A stretch of 35,073 bases of DNA, from positions 1 through 35,073 of the forward strand of contig CAMLKK010000029.1 of the NCBI GenBank assembly GCA_946480715.1. Direction: 5' to 3'. Each line of letters opens with the position of its first letter. The stretch's first letter is position 1. The position numbers and the translations under genes are program-made. Below, one piece after another: positions 23,887 to 32,960 of this stretch. The DNA is from an uncultured Bacteriovorax sp. (GTDB lineage: Bacteria; Bdellovibrionota; Bacteriovoracia; Bacteriovoracales; Bacteriovoracaceae). The notes below the pieces were generated by a model. The model had not been told where the DNA came from, did not search any database, and was given only the letters and a program-made list of their open reading frames with translations.

Positions 23887-25614
23887 TTAAGGTTTTTTGG
23901 CCGGAGTTGTCGGCTGATTCTTGTATTTGAGAATCTGTCCGTTGATATCTTCGATTTTAAGGCGAGTATTGTTTTGTTGATCGGATAGATTCGCTTTTTT
24001 AAGCGCTTGCTCGTAAGCTTCTTTTTCCGCATCTTTCATCGTTTTAACTTCCGCAAAGAGGGAAGCGGTATTTCGCGAAACCTTCTTTGTCGATTCATCC
24101 ACGATTCCCAGGTATGAGGAAACGACGTTGGTGAACTTAATCAAGTCACCCATATCTTTTGTTCGTGAGGCGAATTCTTTTTTGATCGTGACGAGTTTAC
24201 TGTCGCTATTTGTGACTTTTCCATCTTCGGCCGATGTTTTCTTTTCAATCTTCGCCGTCATGCTTTTTATAATGGCCTCTTTTTCGGCCTTAAAACGCTC
24301 TTGAATTTCTTTTTTAATCTCTTCTAGCGTTTTACCTTTAGTCATTTCACTGGCCTGTTCAGCAGTATAACCTTCTTCTTTGAGGTAATCCTGAACACTC
24401 TTTTCATCTTTTAGAGTTTCTTTCAAACGTTCTTCTTGGATTTCCTGAGCGAGACCGAATTCTGCCAATGCTTTTTCATTAGCGTCTTTATTTGTGTCGA
24501 TGAACTTCTTGCATCTTGCTTCGTCTTTAATTTTTTGAGTGGCCTCATCCACGCAAGCTTCAGCTTCTTTCGCGAGTGCTTCGTTCACTTCTTTTACGGA
24601 TTGTTCTTTTTCCTTTCCATCAGCACCCATGACTTTAACTTTCTTTTCCATATCCGCGGAAGTGATTTCCATCAATTCATCGTTATTGAATTTCTTTTGG
24701 TCAGGAGCCGCGAAATTAGAGGCGATAGAATATGTTTTTTCTTTACCTAGTTGATCGTAGAATTCTGATTGTTTTTCGGCATGGAGAAGACTTTTACGGG
24801 CCGACTTTACGAAGTCCATAACGAGACAGGCCTGAGTTTGATCACCCACTTTAACCGTTGATTGTTCATAACAAATCTTAGGTATGGCCGCGATACACTT
24901 CATCCATTTATTGTTATTGCCTGCTTGCGAGAAATCTTCACTCTTAAGACTTTTGATATTGTCGTCTTTATACTTTTTAGGATCGTAATCACATAGACCT
25001 TTTGTCTGACAATCTGTACTGCTGTCATTAACGTTTGTGTTTAAACAATAAGAGGTCATCGCATTAACAATCGATTTACCCATTTGCGATTTATAGAGAT
25101 CGATAAATTTAGAATGTTCAACTGCGGTGATCTTTCGGTCGTTTCCTTTGCCGGTATCTTCGGAATGAAGAACTTCTTCTAATTTAGAACCGAAAAATTC
25201 AGAGAGAGTTCTTACCGTTGGATCTGATGTGTAATCCGTATTGATCGCGACAGTTCGGCCAGTGAGATTTTCTGAACCACCTTCATTTGCGGGAGCTCGG
25301 CCTTTTGTTTCTTTTCCTTTTACGGCCTGAGCGTATGTTTCCTGGACTTTCTTTTTAAGATCAGGTTTAGCGCTGACATCTTTCCAGATACAATCAGGGA
25401 TTTGATCAAGCGACATATTTGGCTTTTTCTTACAGGCTTCGTAAATAGCTCCCACACCATCTATGGCCAGAAGTTTATCAAGCGTTTCGTTTTTAGCAAC
25501 ACCGCCGTAGACGTCAGTTTTTTCAACTTTTTTATCATCCGCTGAATAAGCAGACAGAGATAAAGAGAAAGATAGAAGAAGCAGGATGTGAGGTGTTTTC
25601 ATAGACCCTTTCAT
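23887..25614 (-). CDS. Large exported, coiled-coil protein of unknown family
   Basis: A 575-residue protein with a signal peptide (HILLLLSFSLSLSAYSA; ATG at 25614 or, with AAGGG just upstream, 25602). The mature chain is highly charged and rich in Lys and Glu. Three Cys-bearing segments (YEACKKKPNMSLDQIPDCIW, a cluster at about 195-210 with CLNT, DCQT and LCDYD, and ACVDEATQKIKDEARCKKF) suggest disulfides in the periplasm. Long heptad-like helices occupy about 330-470. The C terminus ends in Pro/Lys (NQPTTPAKKP). No known domain is recognised. It may be a structural or scaffold protein of the envelope; that is inference. Confidence 0.75.
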   Translation of the reverse strand: MKGSMKTPHILLLLSFSLSLSAYSADDKKVEKTDVYGGVAKNETLDKLLAIDGVGAIYEACKKKPNMSLDQIPDCIWKDVSAKPDLKKKVQETYAQAVKGKETKGRAPANEGGSENLTGRTVAINTDYTSDPTVRTLSEFFGSKLEEVLHSEDTGKGNDRKITAVEHSKFIDLYKSQMGKSIVNAMTSYCLNTNVNDSSTDCQTKGLCDYDPKKYKDDNIKSLKSEDFSQAGNNNKWMKCIAAIPKICYEQSTVKVGDQTQACLVMDFVKSARKSLLHAEKQSEFYDQLGKEKTYSIASNFAAPDQKKFNNDELMEITSADMEKKVKVMGADGKEKEQSVKEVNEALAKEAEACVDEATQKIKDEARCKKFIDTNKDANEKALAEFGLAQEIQEERLKETLKDEKSVQDYLKEEGYTAEQASEMTKGKTLEEIKKEIQERFKAEKEAIIKSMTAKIEKKTSAEDGKVTNSDSKLVTIKKEFASRTKDMGDLIKFTNVVSSYLGIVDESTKKVSRNTASLFAEVKTMKDAEKEAYEQALKKANLSDQQNNTRLKIEDINGQILKYKNQPTTPAKKP

Positions 25615-25696
25615 TGTATCATTCTTGTCGGTTATTCCCGTAAGAACTTAAGAATGGGAGGGGTTATAAAGAAAGGTCTGCCTCAGGGAATGGGCA

Positions 25697-26686
25697 CTAT
25701 TCTTTCTTAGGAGCTTTATTCATGAACCCTAGGCCAAAAACAGGGCTTTCAGAGAGCTTTTGACGACGTTTATTGTACTCTTCCGTAGTTTTCACAGAGG
25801 CGTGTCCCACATCTTTACTGACCTTATAAAGATCAATTCCTGCTTCGAGTGCAGAACCAATATAACTAGCGCGTGCCGAGTGAGGAGAAATGCGATGATG
25901 GATGCCGGCCTTTTTACACCACGTCTTGATGATGTAATCGATCGACTTGGGATTAAGTGGCTTAATAATATTTGTTGGCTCTAATGGGTTTCTTGAAGGC
26001 CTGAAAATCCAATCTTCGGGATGCATTTTTTCGCCTTCATTTTCGATGAAAGAAATGTATTCCAAAATGACTTCAGCACACTTTGGATGCACAACTTTTA
26101 CGAGATGTTTGCCACCTTTAGCGCGCACTTCGATAACGTGATGACCATCTTTAACAATAAAATGTTTACGTCTTAAATTAATCAATTCTGCTTTACGTAT
26201 GCCTGTTGTAAAAAGCGTATAAATCACGGCTTTGTGAAGAAGACCTGGTCCTTGTAATTCATCTACTAAGGCGAGAAGTCTTGAGATATCGTCATCGTTT
26301 ACATCGTTTGTCGGTTGAATAACTTCTTGGCGTGGGCGTTTAATTGATGAGCACGGATTAAATTCAATCATTCCTTTTTCAATGAGAAAATCAAAAAAAC
26401 TAGAGTTCGCTGCGAGTTTTCTGTTTACAGTTTTTGGTGCCTGCGAATTGTCCGTTAGCCAATTTCTGAAGGCAACTATGTGGACGCGCTCGATTTGTGA
26501 ATAAGATTTCACATCCGAGAAATTATCAGCGAGGAATTCAAAAAGTTGACCGATGTCATGCCTATAGGATTTTCTGGTGTGAATTGATTCAAAATTACTG
26601 AAAAACTCATATTCTAATTTAGAGTTAAAAGCTCGTGGAGAGTCGATAACTTTTAGTTGGTCCGAATGTTTTCGTGAAGGAATCAT
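25697..26686 (-). CDS. Tyrosine site-specific recombinase (XerC/D-like), second copy
   Basis: A 329-residue recombinase with a complete active site: R164 (TTGIRKAEL), K190 (RAKGGKH), H269 and R272 (HSARASY), H295 (VGHASVKTTEEY) and Y304. The N-terminal SAM-like domain spans about 20-105 (HTRKSYRHDIGQLFEFL). It differs strongly from the recombinase at 2216-3238, lacking that protein's insert. No attachment-site repeats or phage genes accompany it. It could be a chromosome-dimer-resolving Xer enzyme or a solitary integrase. Divergent to the double-receiver gene. Confidence 0.88.
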   Translation of the reverse strand: MIPSRKHSDQLKVIDSPRAFNSKLEYEFFSNFESIHTRKSYRHDIGQLFEFLADNFSDVKSYSQIERVHIVAFRNWLTDNSQAPKTVNRKLAANSSFFDFLIEKGMIEFNPCSSIKRPRQEVIQPTNDVNDDDISRLLALVDELQGPGLLHKAVIYTLFTTGIRKAELINLRRKHFIVKDGHHVIEVRAKGGKHLVKVVHPKCAEVILEYISFIENEGEKMHPEDWIFRPSRNPLEPTNIIKPLNPKSIDYIIKTWCKKAGIHHRISPHSARASYIGSALEAGIDLYKVSKDVGHASVKTTEEYNKRRQKLSESPVFGLGFMNKAPKKE

Positions 26687-26764
26687 CTTAATTGAAATTG
26701 TACACCGTACGATAAGATTCCCAAGTAAAATGTAACTAGGAAAATTTTTAGGGGTAGGGAAGTT

Positions 26765-27571
26765 ATGTCATCAGAAAAAATGGTTATCGCCTTTTGTTTC
26801 AATGATCCGCAAACAGCGCAAGCGCTGGCCCAAAAAATTGTGATTGGTTCAATGGATATTCATTTCGTTTTTAATTATTCATTTGATCAGTTCTTAAAAG
26901 AACTCGCGATTCATCCTAAGGTGGATGCATTCGTCATCGAAGAAAATTTTAACGAATGTTCATCATATGATTTCATCAAAAAAATTAAAAATTCTAAAAA
27001 ATATAAACGTTCAATGACTGTTCTTATGGTTGATGAACTCTCCAAAATAAATCCATGCGCGCTTGAAATTGGTGCTGATTTAGTCATGGATCGTTTTTCA
27101 TTTAATGCAGGAATCGGTGAGAGATTCAAAACGACAATTAATAAGCGCCAAAAAAAGGCGATTCCTACAAATTACAATGTTCTAGTATTAGATAATCAAC
27201 CTGACGTTTTAGAAATTATTTCGATGCATTTAGGACAAATGGAACATGCTCGTTTTGATTTGTGTTTAAGTCTCGCTGAGGCCCGCAAAAAGCTCGCTGA
27301 AAACCGCTATGACATGCTCTTATTAGACTGGAACCTGGATGATGGAACTTGTCTTGATCTGCTGGAGTTTAGTAAAAGCGATGTTCGCGCCAAACATTTA
27401 AAAAATGATTCGGCCCTCACAATCGTCATCACCGGCCGCGATGATGTTGACGACATTATGACGTTGCTTCGTTATGGTGTAAAAGATCACATCATTAAGC
27501 CGTTCGATTTCAATGAATTCGAAGATAAAATTACATACGCACTGGAAAAATATATTCCCAAAGCGAGTTAA
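26765..27571 (+). CDS. Double-receiver response regulator with degenerate first domain
   Basis: A 268-residue protein made of two receiver domains and no output domain. In the first (about 5-125) the phosphoacceptor position carries Glu (E59 in DAFVIEE), a natural phospho-mimic, and the usual acidic pair is missing. The second (about 135-262) is intact: acidic LVLDN (D143), phosphoacceptor D188 (MLLLDWNLDDG), Thr in IVITGRDD and Lys in HIIKPFD. It probably relays or competes for phosphate, perhaps with the hybrid kinase encoded 1.9 kb downstream. GGGGTAGGGA lies just before the ATG. Confidence 0.86.
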   Translation: MSSEKMVIAFCFNDPQTAQALAQKIVIGSMDIHFVFNYSFDQFLKELAIHPKVDAFVIEENFNECSSYDFIKKIKNSKKYKRSMTVLMVDELSKINPCALEIGADLVMDRFSFNAGIGERFKTTINKRQKKAIPTNYNVLVLDNQPDVLEIISMHLGQMEHARFDLCLSLAEARKKLAENRYDMLLLDWNLDDGTCLDLLEFSKSDVRAKHLKNDSALTIVITGRDDVDDIMTLLRYGVKDHIIKPFDFNEFEDKITYALEKYIPKAS

Positions 27572-27622
27572 ATCTTGACTTTACATTGAAGAAATAACGG
27601 CAATGCACTCTTCGTATCAAAC

Positions 27623-27646
27623 GGCCCAACTTCTTAAGATTGGGCC
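27623..27646 (+). terminator. Candidate terminator after the double-receiver gene
   Basis: GGCCCAA / TTGGGCC stem with a 10-nt loop about 50 bases after the stop, followed by ATTCGTTT; the T tract is interrupted. Confidence 0.45.
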
Positions 27647-27690
27647 ATTCGTTTAGAAGGGAATTTTTAAATAATTTGAAAACATAATTA

Positions 27691-27992
27691 TTAATAAGTA
27701 ACTGGAATCCACGCTGAAGTTCCATCTTCTAGATAGCCGATCCCTATGGACCAGACCTTGTAGCCTACACCTGAATTAAATGATCCTGAATAAGGTAACA
27801 GCGGAATCCCTGGCTGAGTACCTGATAAAGTTACGGAAACATTTATTTGAATATTAAGTTGAATATCTTTTCATTGTTTTCCTTAATCTGCCTTGAAAAT
27901 TGAAAGTTTTTTTCCTCATGATTTTCAGCCAAAGCTGCTGACATTATTAAAAAAAGAAGTGAAGAGTATAAGACTTTAAAAGCAGATAACAT
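27691..27992 (-). pseudogene. Frameshifted small secreted protein gene
   Basis: Minus-strand translation from the ATG at 27992 (GAGGT four bases upstream) gives a clear signal peptide, MLSAFKVLYSSLLFLIMSAA then LAENHEEKN, and continues to QIKENNEKIFNLIFK before a TAA at 27843. The next frame, open from just after a TGA at 27871-27873 to the TAA at 27691, reads DIQLNIQINVSVTLSGTQPG followed by IPLLPYSG, VGYKVWSIGIGYLEDG and WIPVTY, a convincing beta-rich C-terminal half. One missing A in the GAAAAG run near 27866-27869 would join the two as NNEK-DIQLN and give a secreted protein of about 100 residues. It is a recent pseudogene, a base-calling error, or a recoded gene. No canonical slippery heptamer is present. 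Family unknown. Confidence 0.65.
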
Positions 27993-28037
27993 ACGTACCT
28001 CATTGCTTAAAGTTTATTAAGATTAAGATCACTTTTA

Positions 28038-28382
28038 TTAATACATGCTTTTATATTCAGAAATTATTTCAACTTCATTGTGGCAGTTCACACATTTGGG
28101 ATTTGATTTTAAAAGGGATTTGATATCCTCTTTGCTTGCAAAAAATGGAGTGAAGTAATTCTTGCGACAGTAGGGACATTTTATCTTTTTAAAAAAAAAA
28201 TAGTTTGGAATATATGGAAGAAATAAAATTAAAGGTATAAAAAATGAAAGATTATAATAATCATTTTTTAAAAATCCTATTACAAACACAAAATACGAAA
28301 CTAAAACAACAAAAGCAAACACTCTATATTTTGAATTAAAATTTTTCTCAAGCAAGTCATATTCAATTTTCATAATTTCCAC
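28038..28382 (-). CDS. Small membrane protein with zinc-ribbon tail
   Basis: A 114-residue protein with two predicted membrane helices (about 21-39, VFAFVVLVSYFVFVIGFL, and 45-62, LSFFIPLILFLPYIPNYF) followed by a cytoplasmic zinc-ribbon-like tail: CPYC at about 69-72 and CVNC near residue 97. It starts at GTG (28382) or ATG (28373). It is markedly AT-rich and stands in a decaying region between two response-regulator genes, so horizontal origin is possible. No function can be assigned. Confidence 0.6.
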   Translation of the reverse strand: MEIMKIEYDLLEKNFNSKYRVFAFVVLVSYFVFVIGFLKNDYYNLSFFIPLILFLPYIPNYFFFKKIKCPYCRKNYFTPFFASKEDIKSLLKSNPKCVNCHNEVEIISEYKSMY

Positions 28383-28569
28383 GCCATTTCAGAATATTGA
28401 AAAAATAGATTTACCAATTTTAACCCTCAGTAAATATTTTAATTTATAAATAACAGAGAAAACTAACAGGAGATGAATAAAATTAAGTATATGTGCATAA
28501 TCGCTTTAAAATATTATTTTTTTAAAGTGCCTCATATACTGTCTAGACTTTTACATGAGCTTTTGCTTT

Positions 28570-29220
28570 TTATAATTTTTCTCTAAGTTCTGTGGAATTT
28601 AAAGGCTGATATTTGCACCTTAAATCTTCCTATTGCAACAGTTAAATAAGGGACTCCAAAAGGCGTTGGTATGGCGTATTAGGCAGATCATATTTTTTGA
28701 AGTTTTTTAGACACAACTCGAACCATTTTAATGAGCTTAAACTGAGGAGCAAAGAAGTTATAGAGGTTGTTCAGATAAAGCTTATAGATGACCTTCAAAA
28801 TATTCACTTCCAAAATTCTCTCGAAAGTCGTCTAATTTTTCTGATCCAAGTGGCAATTATCGTTCTATTTTAAGATATAGGGCGAATGAAATCAATAATC
28901 TTTTTTACAGGAAATATAGATACATCGAACGATTTAAAATTCAATTCCATTTTCAGAATAAAATGACAAAACGAAAAGGGGAGTTTTAGCTGTTATAACT
29001 CCATAATCGCTAATAAAACCTCATCCGAATTATTTCCAGAAGCCGTTCTATTTTCTGTCCAGCCGTAATCATCCGTGAAAAGTTAAAATCCAAGCAAATT
29101 TTCCAAACATCGATTCACCTCAATGAGCGAAGCATCTGCATATTTCCTTTGAACATATCGCGCCCAAGATAACCCATAAATGCCTCCCAGCTTGTTCTGA
29201 ATATGTTTCAGATGGGCTTT
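28570..29220 (-). pseudogene. Eroded DDE/integrase-core transposase
   Basis: Read on the minus strand across frames, this stretch follows the catalytic core of rve-type (DDE) IS transposases. From 29220 down: ASLIEVNRCLENLLGF, stop, LFTDDYGWTENRTASGN, SDEVLLAIMEL; then, frame-shifted, LSFYSENGIEF (family SDNGSEF), NDNCHLDQKN (family KKNDNCxVEQKNW), LYLNNLYNFFAPQFKL (family NFFQPxxKL) and RVVSKKLQK; then, frame-shifted again, YDLPNTPYQRLLESL and LNSTELREKL. At least six internal stops and two frame changes occur, and all three acidic catalytic residues appear altered (D to N, D to E, E to D). The N-terminal third is missing or unreadable. The neighbouring 28383-28569 holds nothing recognisable, and no terminal repeats are visible. 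Confidence 0.75.
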
Positions 29221-29482
29221 TTAAATTCAATGTGTTTTATGGCCCATTTCGAATTCTAAAATTTCGGTTACATTTCGGGAAGGCGCATTTAGACTTATAC
29301 TTATTAAGATTATTATAGGGCGAAGTTGAATTCAAAAAGGCCTCCTATGAAGATTGGGATATTGACTTGAGTTAACAAATCTTCAGAAAAGGCATTGGGT
29401 TACATATCCAATGAGTCAACTCGGATCTTTACCCGCTCTACCCGATAACTTCCATTATAGGGTAGACAGTTTTAGGGCAAAA
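29221..29482. other. Gene-poor stretch between the transposase relic and the hybrid kinase
   Basis: No convincing coding frame, RNA or terminator is seen. It may contain the eroded 5' end of the insertion sequence and the promoter of the hybrid kinase. In the last 72 bases the kinase frame is open and has an ATG at 29411, an alternative start lacking a Shine-Dalgarno. Confidence 0.4.
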
Positions 29483-32400
29483 ATGACCGTGGATATGGAT
29501 CAAAACGCTTCCAAATCTTCACTGTTCAGAGACATCCTCATGATCGCGTTCATGAGTTTGCTTTATTATGGGCTCGCTTATGCGTCCATGCAGTTCACGC
29601 GCATTCATAACAACGTTTCCGTTTTTTACATCCCGACGGGATTTTCGATCGCGCTTTTGATCCATTTTGGACTAAGACTTACGCCGGCCTTGTTCATCGG
29701 AAAAATGATTTACGGCCATCAATTGGGATATCCACTGGATCAAAATATCATCAGCGCGCTGGCCAGTTTTTCAGAGGCCTATGTCGGATATTATCTGTAT
29801 CATTCGTTCAAAAAAACGATTGAAGATAATTTTGATTTTCAATCAGATCTTATTTTAATCGCCATGATTTCGTTTTTAGCACCCGTCATATCCGCCATGA
29901 TTGGTGTAACGAGTTTGCTGTATTACGGGCATATTCCAGAATCAACTTATTTTGCCAATTGGATGTCCTGGTATACGGGCGATGTTTTAGGCGCCTTCAT
30001 CTTTTTGCCGGCCTTCATTTATTCACATTTAAAAGCCGCTGAAAATGACTCTCGATTTGATCTGCATTTTATGGATATTTTGGCGCCCATATTGGCAGCG
30101 TTTTTCACGTATTTTTTCCAATTCGAGCCGTTAAATCCGTATATTTTTGCGATTTTTGTCACGATGTTATTGCCGGCCTTGGTGGGAACCAGCCGCAGTA
30201 TTTTTTATTCACTCATAGCTGTCGCTTTGATGTTGAACTATTTTCAATTAATCCACTCGGGGCCATTTTCAGCGGGCACTTATCACGAAAATTTAACTAG
30301 TATGCAATTTTTCCTTTTTGCCCTGGCCGCAACGGCAATGGCAATCGAAGGATTTAAAAAAACGGGCCTTATGAAGGCGGCGATTTTACCGCTCGTTAGT
30401 TTTTGGATTCTTACAGGCAGCGTTTACTACTATTATCACATTCAAAAAGACATTAATGACGAAAAAAATCTCAACAGCACCATCTCTGATTTTGGAAATC
30501 GCCTCACAGAAAAAATGGTTTTTTATAATAATGCTCTTCATGGCGTCGCAGGTTTTGTTTCATCATCACAAGAAGTTAATCAACGTGAATGGGAAGAATA
30601 TGTGAATTCCATTTCATTGGTTCGTGCTCAGGATGGAATCCGATCTATCAGTTTAATTTTTCCTGCAAATTCTAAGCAAAGCGATCTCTTTTTTTATGAT
30701 GAAAAAAATCCGGATGCGCTCCTATTCAAAGACCGTAATCTTTTAACTAATCCGATCATTGCAGAGGCCATGAATGAATCTATGGATTCAAGCAAACTCG
30801 TTATGACGAAACCAGTGCCCATGCAGATTGGTTCTGAAAGAGTTAAAATTTCATTCATTGTCATGCCAGTTTTTAAGAAGGCCGTGTTCACGGGATGGAT
30901 TTTATCGAGCGTAGAGTTGAGCAAAATACTTTCATCCATTATTGATAATGGTTTCCAAAATATCGATATCGATGTTTTTTCAGGGAAAAATCTCTCCTCC
31001 GATAATCTTCTTTATCGCAAAATTATTGATCCGAGATTTAGGAAAGATGAAAACTTCAACAAGCGAAAAATGAGTATTGTCGATGTCTCTGGACAACAGC
31101 TAACGATTTATTGGAATGAGACAACTCGATTCATATCTCTGCACAATTCTCAAAATTCATTTTTTGTCTTAGTTGGTGCGATTTTCTCACTGGTTGTAAC
31201 AGGATTTATTCTCAACCTTCGCATGCTCAACATCAAGGCCCAAAAAATTGCTGATCTCAAAACACGCGAACTAAGCGAATCAGAAGAAAAATTTAAAGGG
31301 CTCTTTAACAATTCAAGTGATGCAGTTTTACTCTTTAACGAACATCGAATTTTGGACTGCAATCCTGAAAGCCTTTCTGTTTTCGGAAAATTTACAAAAA
31401 AAGAAATGATGATGGAACACGTCCCTTCCCTCTTTATCGATGATTCAGATCGCGATTTTTTTGAGAAAAAAATGAAGGAAGTTAAACTTCATCAAATGAT
31501 TGCCTTTGAATGTCACTGTTTGAGAAACGAAGTTCCTTTTGTTGCTGAAGTTCATCTTCACTATCTCGCCTTTAAAGACCGTTTTCTTTATCAGGCCGTA
31601 GTTCGAGATATTTCTGAAAGAAAGAAAATTGAAACGAATCTCATTAAATCGAAGGAACTCGCAGAAGATGCGGCCAGAGCGAAAACAGAATTCCTATCGA
31701 CAATGAGTCACGAAATTCGCACTCCGCTTAACGGTGTTATTGGAATGATCGATGTCATTTTGGATGGTAATCCTGAACTTTCTATTCAAGAAGATTTGAA
31801 AACCATTAAATACAGTGCAGATAATCTGCTTCACGTTGTAAACGGCGTCCTTGATTATAATAAAATTGAAGCTGGAAAAATGAATTTGGAGAAAAAGGCC
31901 TTTTCTCTAAAATATTTATGTGAAAATATTCTAAAAATTTACAATCCTAAAGCTGCGACAAAAAATATTCAGCTTCATTTGAAATTTGATGACAAGATAC
32001 CTGAATGGATCATCGGCGATGAGTATCGAAATTCACAAATCCTGCACAATTTTTTAAGTAACGCTGTTAAATTCACACATGATGGAAGCGTTGAGCTTGA
32101 TGTTCGTTTAGTTTCGAAAAATGAAGATCATTGTCAGATTCGTTTCAACATTATTGATACGGGAATTGGAATTGATCCGCAAAAACAAGCCGTCATTTTC
32201 AAAGAATTTACTCAGGCAGAAAGTGATCATACCCGCAAATATGGTGGAACTGGTTTAGGCCTTGCCATCAGTAAACGTTTGATTGAAATTCAAAAAGGTC
32301 ATCTGTCTCTCAAATCTGCGCCCGGAGTTGGATCCACATTTTCTTATACACTTAACTTCACTCTCCCCTCTCTGGAAGCTCGAGAAGCTCTTGAAGAAAA

Positions 32401-32809
32401 AAAATCACTTGCAGGCCATGTTGATCGAGGGGAAACGGACCATGAACTTTTCACAGGACAGCGAGTTCTGTTGGTTGAAGACAACGACGTAAACATTGTG
32501 GTCACAAAAAAATTTCTGGAAAGATGGAATCTCTCAGTTGATATCGCAGTCAATGGTCTTGAGGCCGTAGAAAAAGTTAAAGCTCATCCTTACTCCCTCG
32601 TATTAATGGATCTCCATATGCCTATCATGGGCGGATTCGAGGCCACAGCTCTCATAAGACATTTCAATAAACACATTCCGATCATTGGTCTCTCGGCCGA
32701 TGTCATGACTGATCTCCCACAAGATCTCAAACATACAGGCATGGATAATTTTGTGACAAAACCTTTTGTTCCAGAAGATTTCATTCGCATTATTCGTTCC
32801 TATATTTAG
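29483..32809 (+). CDS. MASE1-CHASE-PAS hybrid histidine kinase
   Basis: A membrane-bound hybrid sensor kinase, 1108 residues from the ATG at 29483 (TTAGGG five bases upstream) or 1132 from 29411. Order, in the shorter numbering: a MASE1-like membrane sensor (about 15-330, with FYIPTGFSIALLIHFGLRL and WMSWYTGDVLGAF); a CHASE-like periplasmic domain (about 345-555, FYNNALHGVAGFVSSSQ); a membrane helix (about 560-580); PAS (about 600-715, FKGLFNNSSDAVLLFNE); HisKA with H743 (MSHEIRTPLNGVIG); HATPase (N-box NFLSNAVKF, DTGIGI, GGTGLGLAIS); and a C-terminal receiver with phosphoacceptor D1043 (LVLMDLHMPIMGG) and FVTKPF. It may pass phosphate to the double-receiver protein. MASE1 and CHASE ligands are unknown. 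Confidence 0.93.
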   Translation: MTVDMDQNASKSSLFRDILMIAFMSLLYYGLAYASMQFTRIHNNVSVFYIPTGFSIALLIHFGLRLTPALFIGKMIYGHQLGYPLDQNIISALASFSEAYVGYYLYHSFKKTIEDNFDFQSDLILIAMISFLAPVISAMIGVTSLLYYGHIPESTYFANWMSWYTGDVLGAFIFLPAFIYSHLKAAENDSRFDLHFMDILAPILAAFFTYFFQFEPLNPYIFAIFVTMLLPALVGTSRSIFYSLIAVALMLNYFQLIHSGPFSAGTYHENLTSMQFFLFALAATAMAIEGFKKTGLMKAAILPLVSFWILTGSVYYYYHIQKDINDEKNLNSTISDFGNRLTEKMVFYNNALHGVAGFVSSSQEVNQREWEEYVNSISLVRAQDGIRSISLIFPANSKQSDLFFYDEKNPDALLFKDRNLLTNPIIAEAMNESMDSSKLVMTKPVPMQIGSERVKISFIVMPVFKKAVFTGWILSSVELSKILSSIIDNGFQNIDIDVFSGKNLSSDNLLYRKIIDPRFRKDENFNKRKMSIVDVSGQQLTIYWNETTRFISLHNSQNSFFVLVGAIFSLVVTGFILNLRMLNIKAQKIADLKTRELSESEEKFKGLFNNSSDAVLLFNEHRILDCNPESLSVFGKFTKKEMMMEHVPSLFIDDSDRDFFEKKMKEVKLHQMIAFECHCLRNEVPFVAEVHLHYLAFKDRFLYQAVVRDISERKKIETNLIKSKELAEDAARAKTEFLSTMSHEIRTPLNGVIGMIDVILDGNPELSIQEDLKTIKYSADNLLHVVNGVLDYNKIEAGKMNLEKKAFSLKYLCENILKIYNPKAATKNIQLHLKFDDKIPEWIIGDEYRNSQILHNFLSNAVKFTHDGSVELDVRLVSKNEDHCQIRFNIIDTGIGIDPQKQAVIFKEFTQAESDHTRKYGGTGLGLAISKRLIEIQKGHLSLKSAPGVGSTFSYTLNFTLPSLEAREALEEKKSLAGHVDRGETDHELFTGQRVLLVEDNDVNIVVTKKFLERWNLSVDIAVNGLEAVEKVKAHPYSLVLMDLHMPIMGGFEATALIRHFNKHIPIIGLSADVMTDLPQDLKHTGMDNFVTKPFVPEDFIRIIRSYI

Positions 32810-32891
32810 TAATTTTCTTTTTTAAAAAACTGCAAGGAATCTACGATCTACATTTTTAGATGTTAAGAACCTGTTCCATATCATTAAATAA

Positions 32892-32920
32892 TTGACAGAA
32901 TTACCCCCTTCCTTTTGAAT
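32892..32920 (+). promoter_or_regulatory. Candidate strong sigma70 promoter of the PuuD-like operon
   Basis: Perfect -35 TTGACA (32892-32897), 17-base spacer, -10 TTGAAT (32915-32920), about 40 bases before the ATG at 32961, which itself has a strong GGAGGT. Consistent with high expression of the following gene. Confidence 0.5.
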
Positions 32921-32960
32921 CAAAGGACTTACTCATTTTTTCTAGACCGGAGGTCAATCT

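Noticed and set aside
24436..24754. Plus-strand open frames inside the coiled-coil gene
   Set aside because: They are antisense to Lys/Glu-rich coding sequence, which yields artificial Phe/Leu/Ser-rich frames.
28642..28872. Plus-strand open frame of about 73 codons in the gap (contains GVLGRSYFLKFFRHN)
   Set aside because: It lacks an ATG and ribosome site and is antisense to the transposase relic, whose minus-strand motifs match a known family far better.
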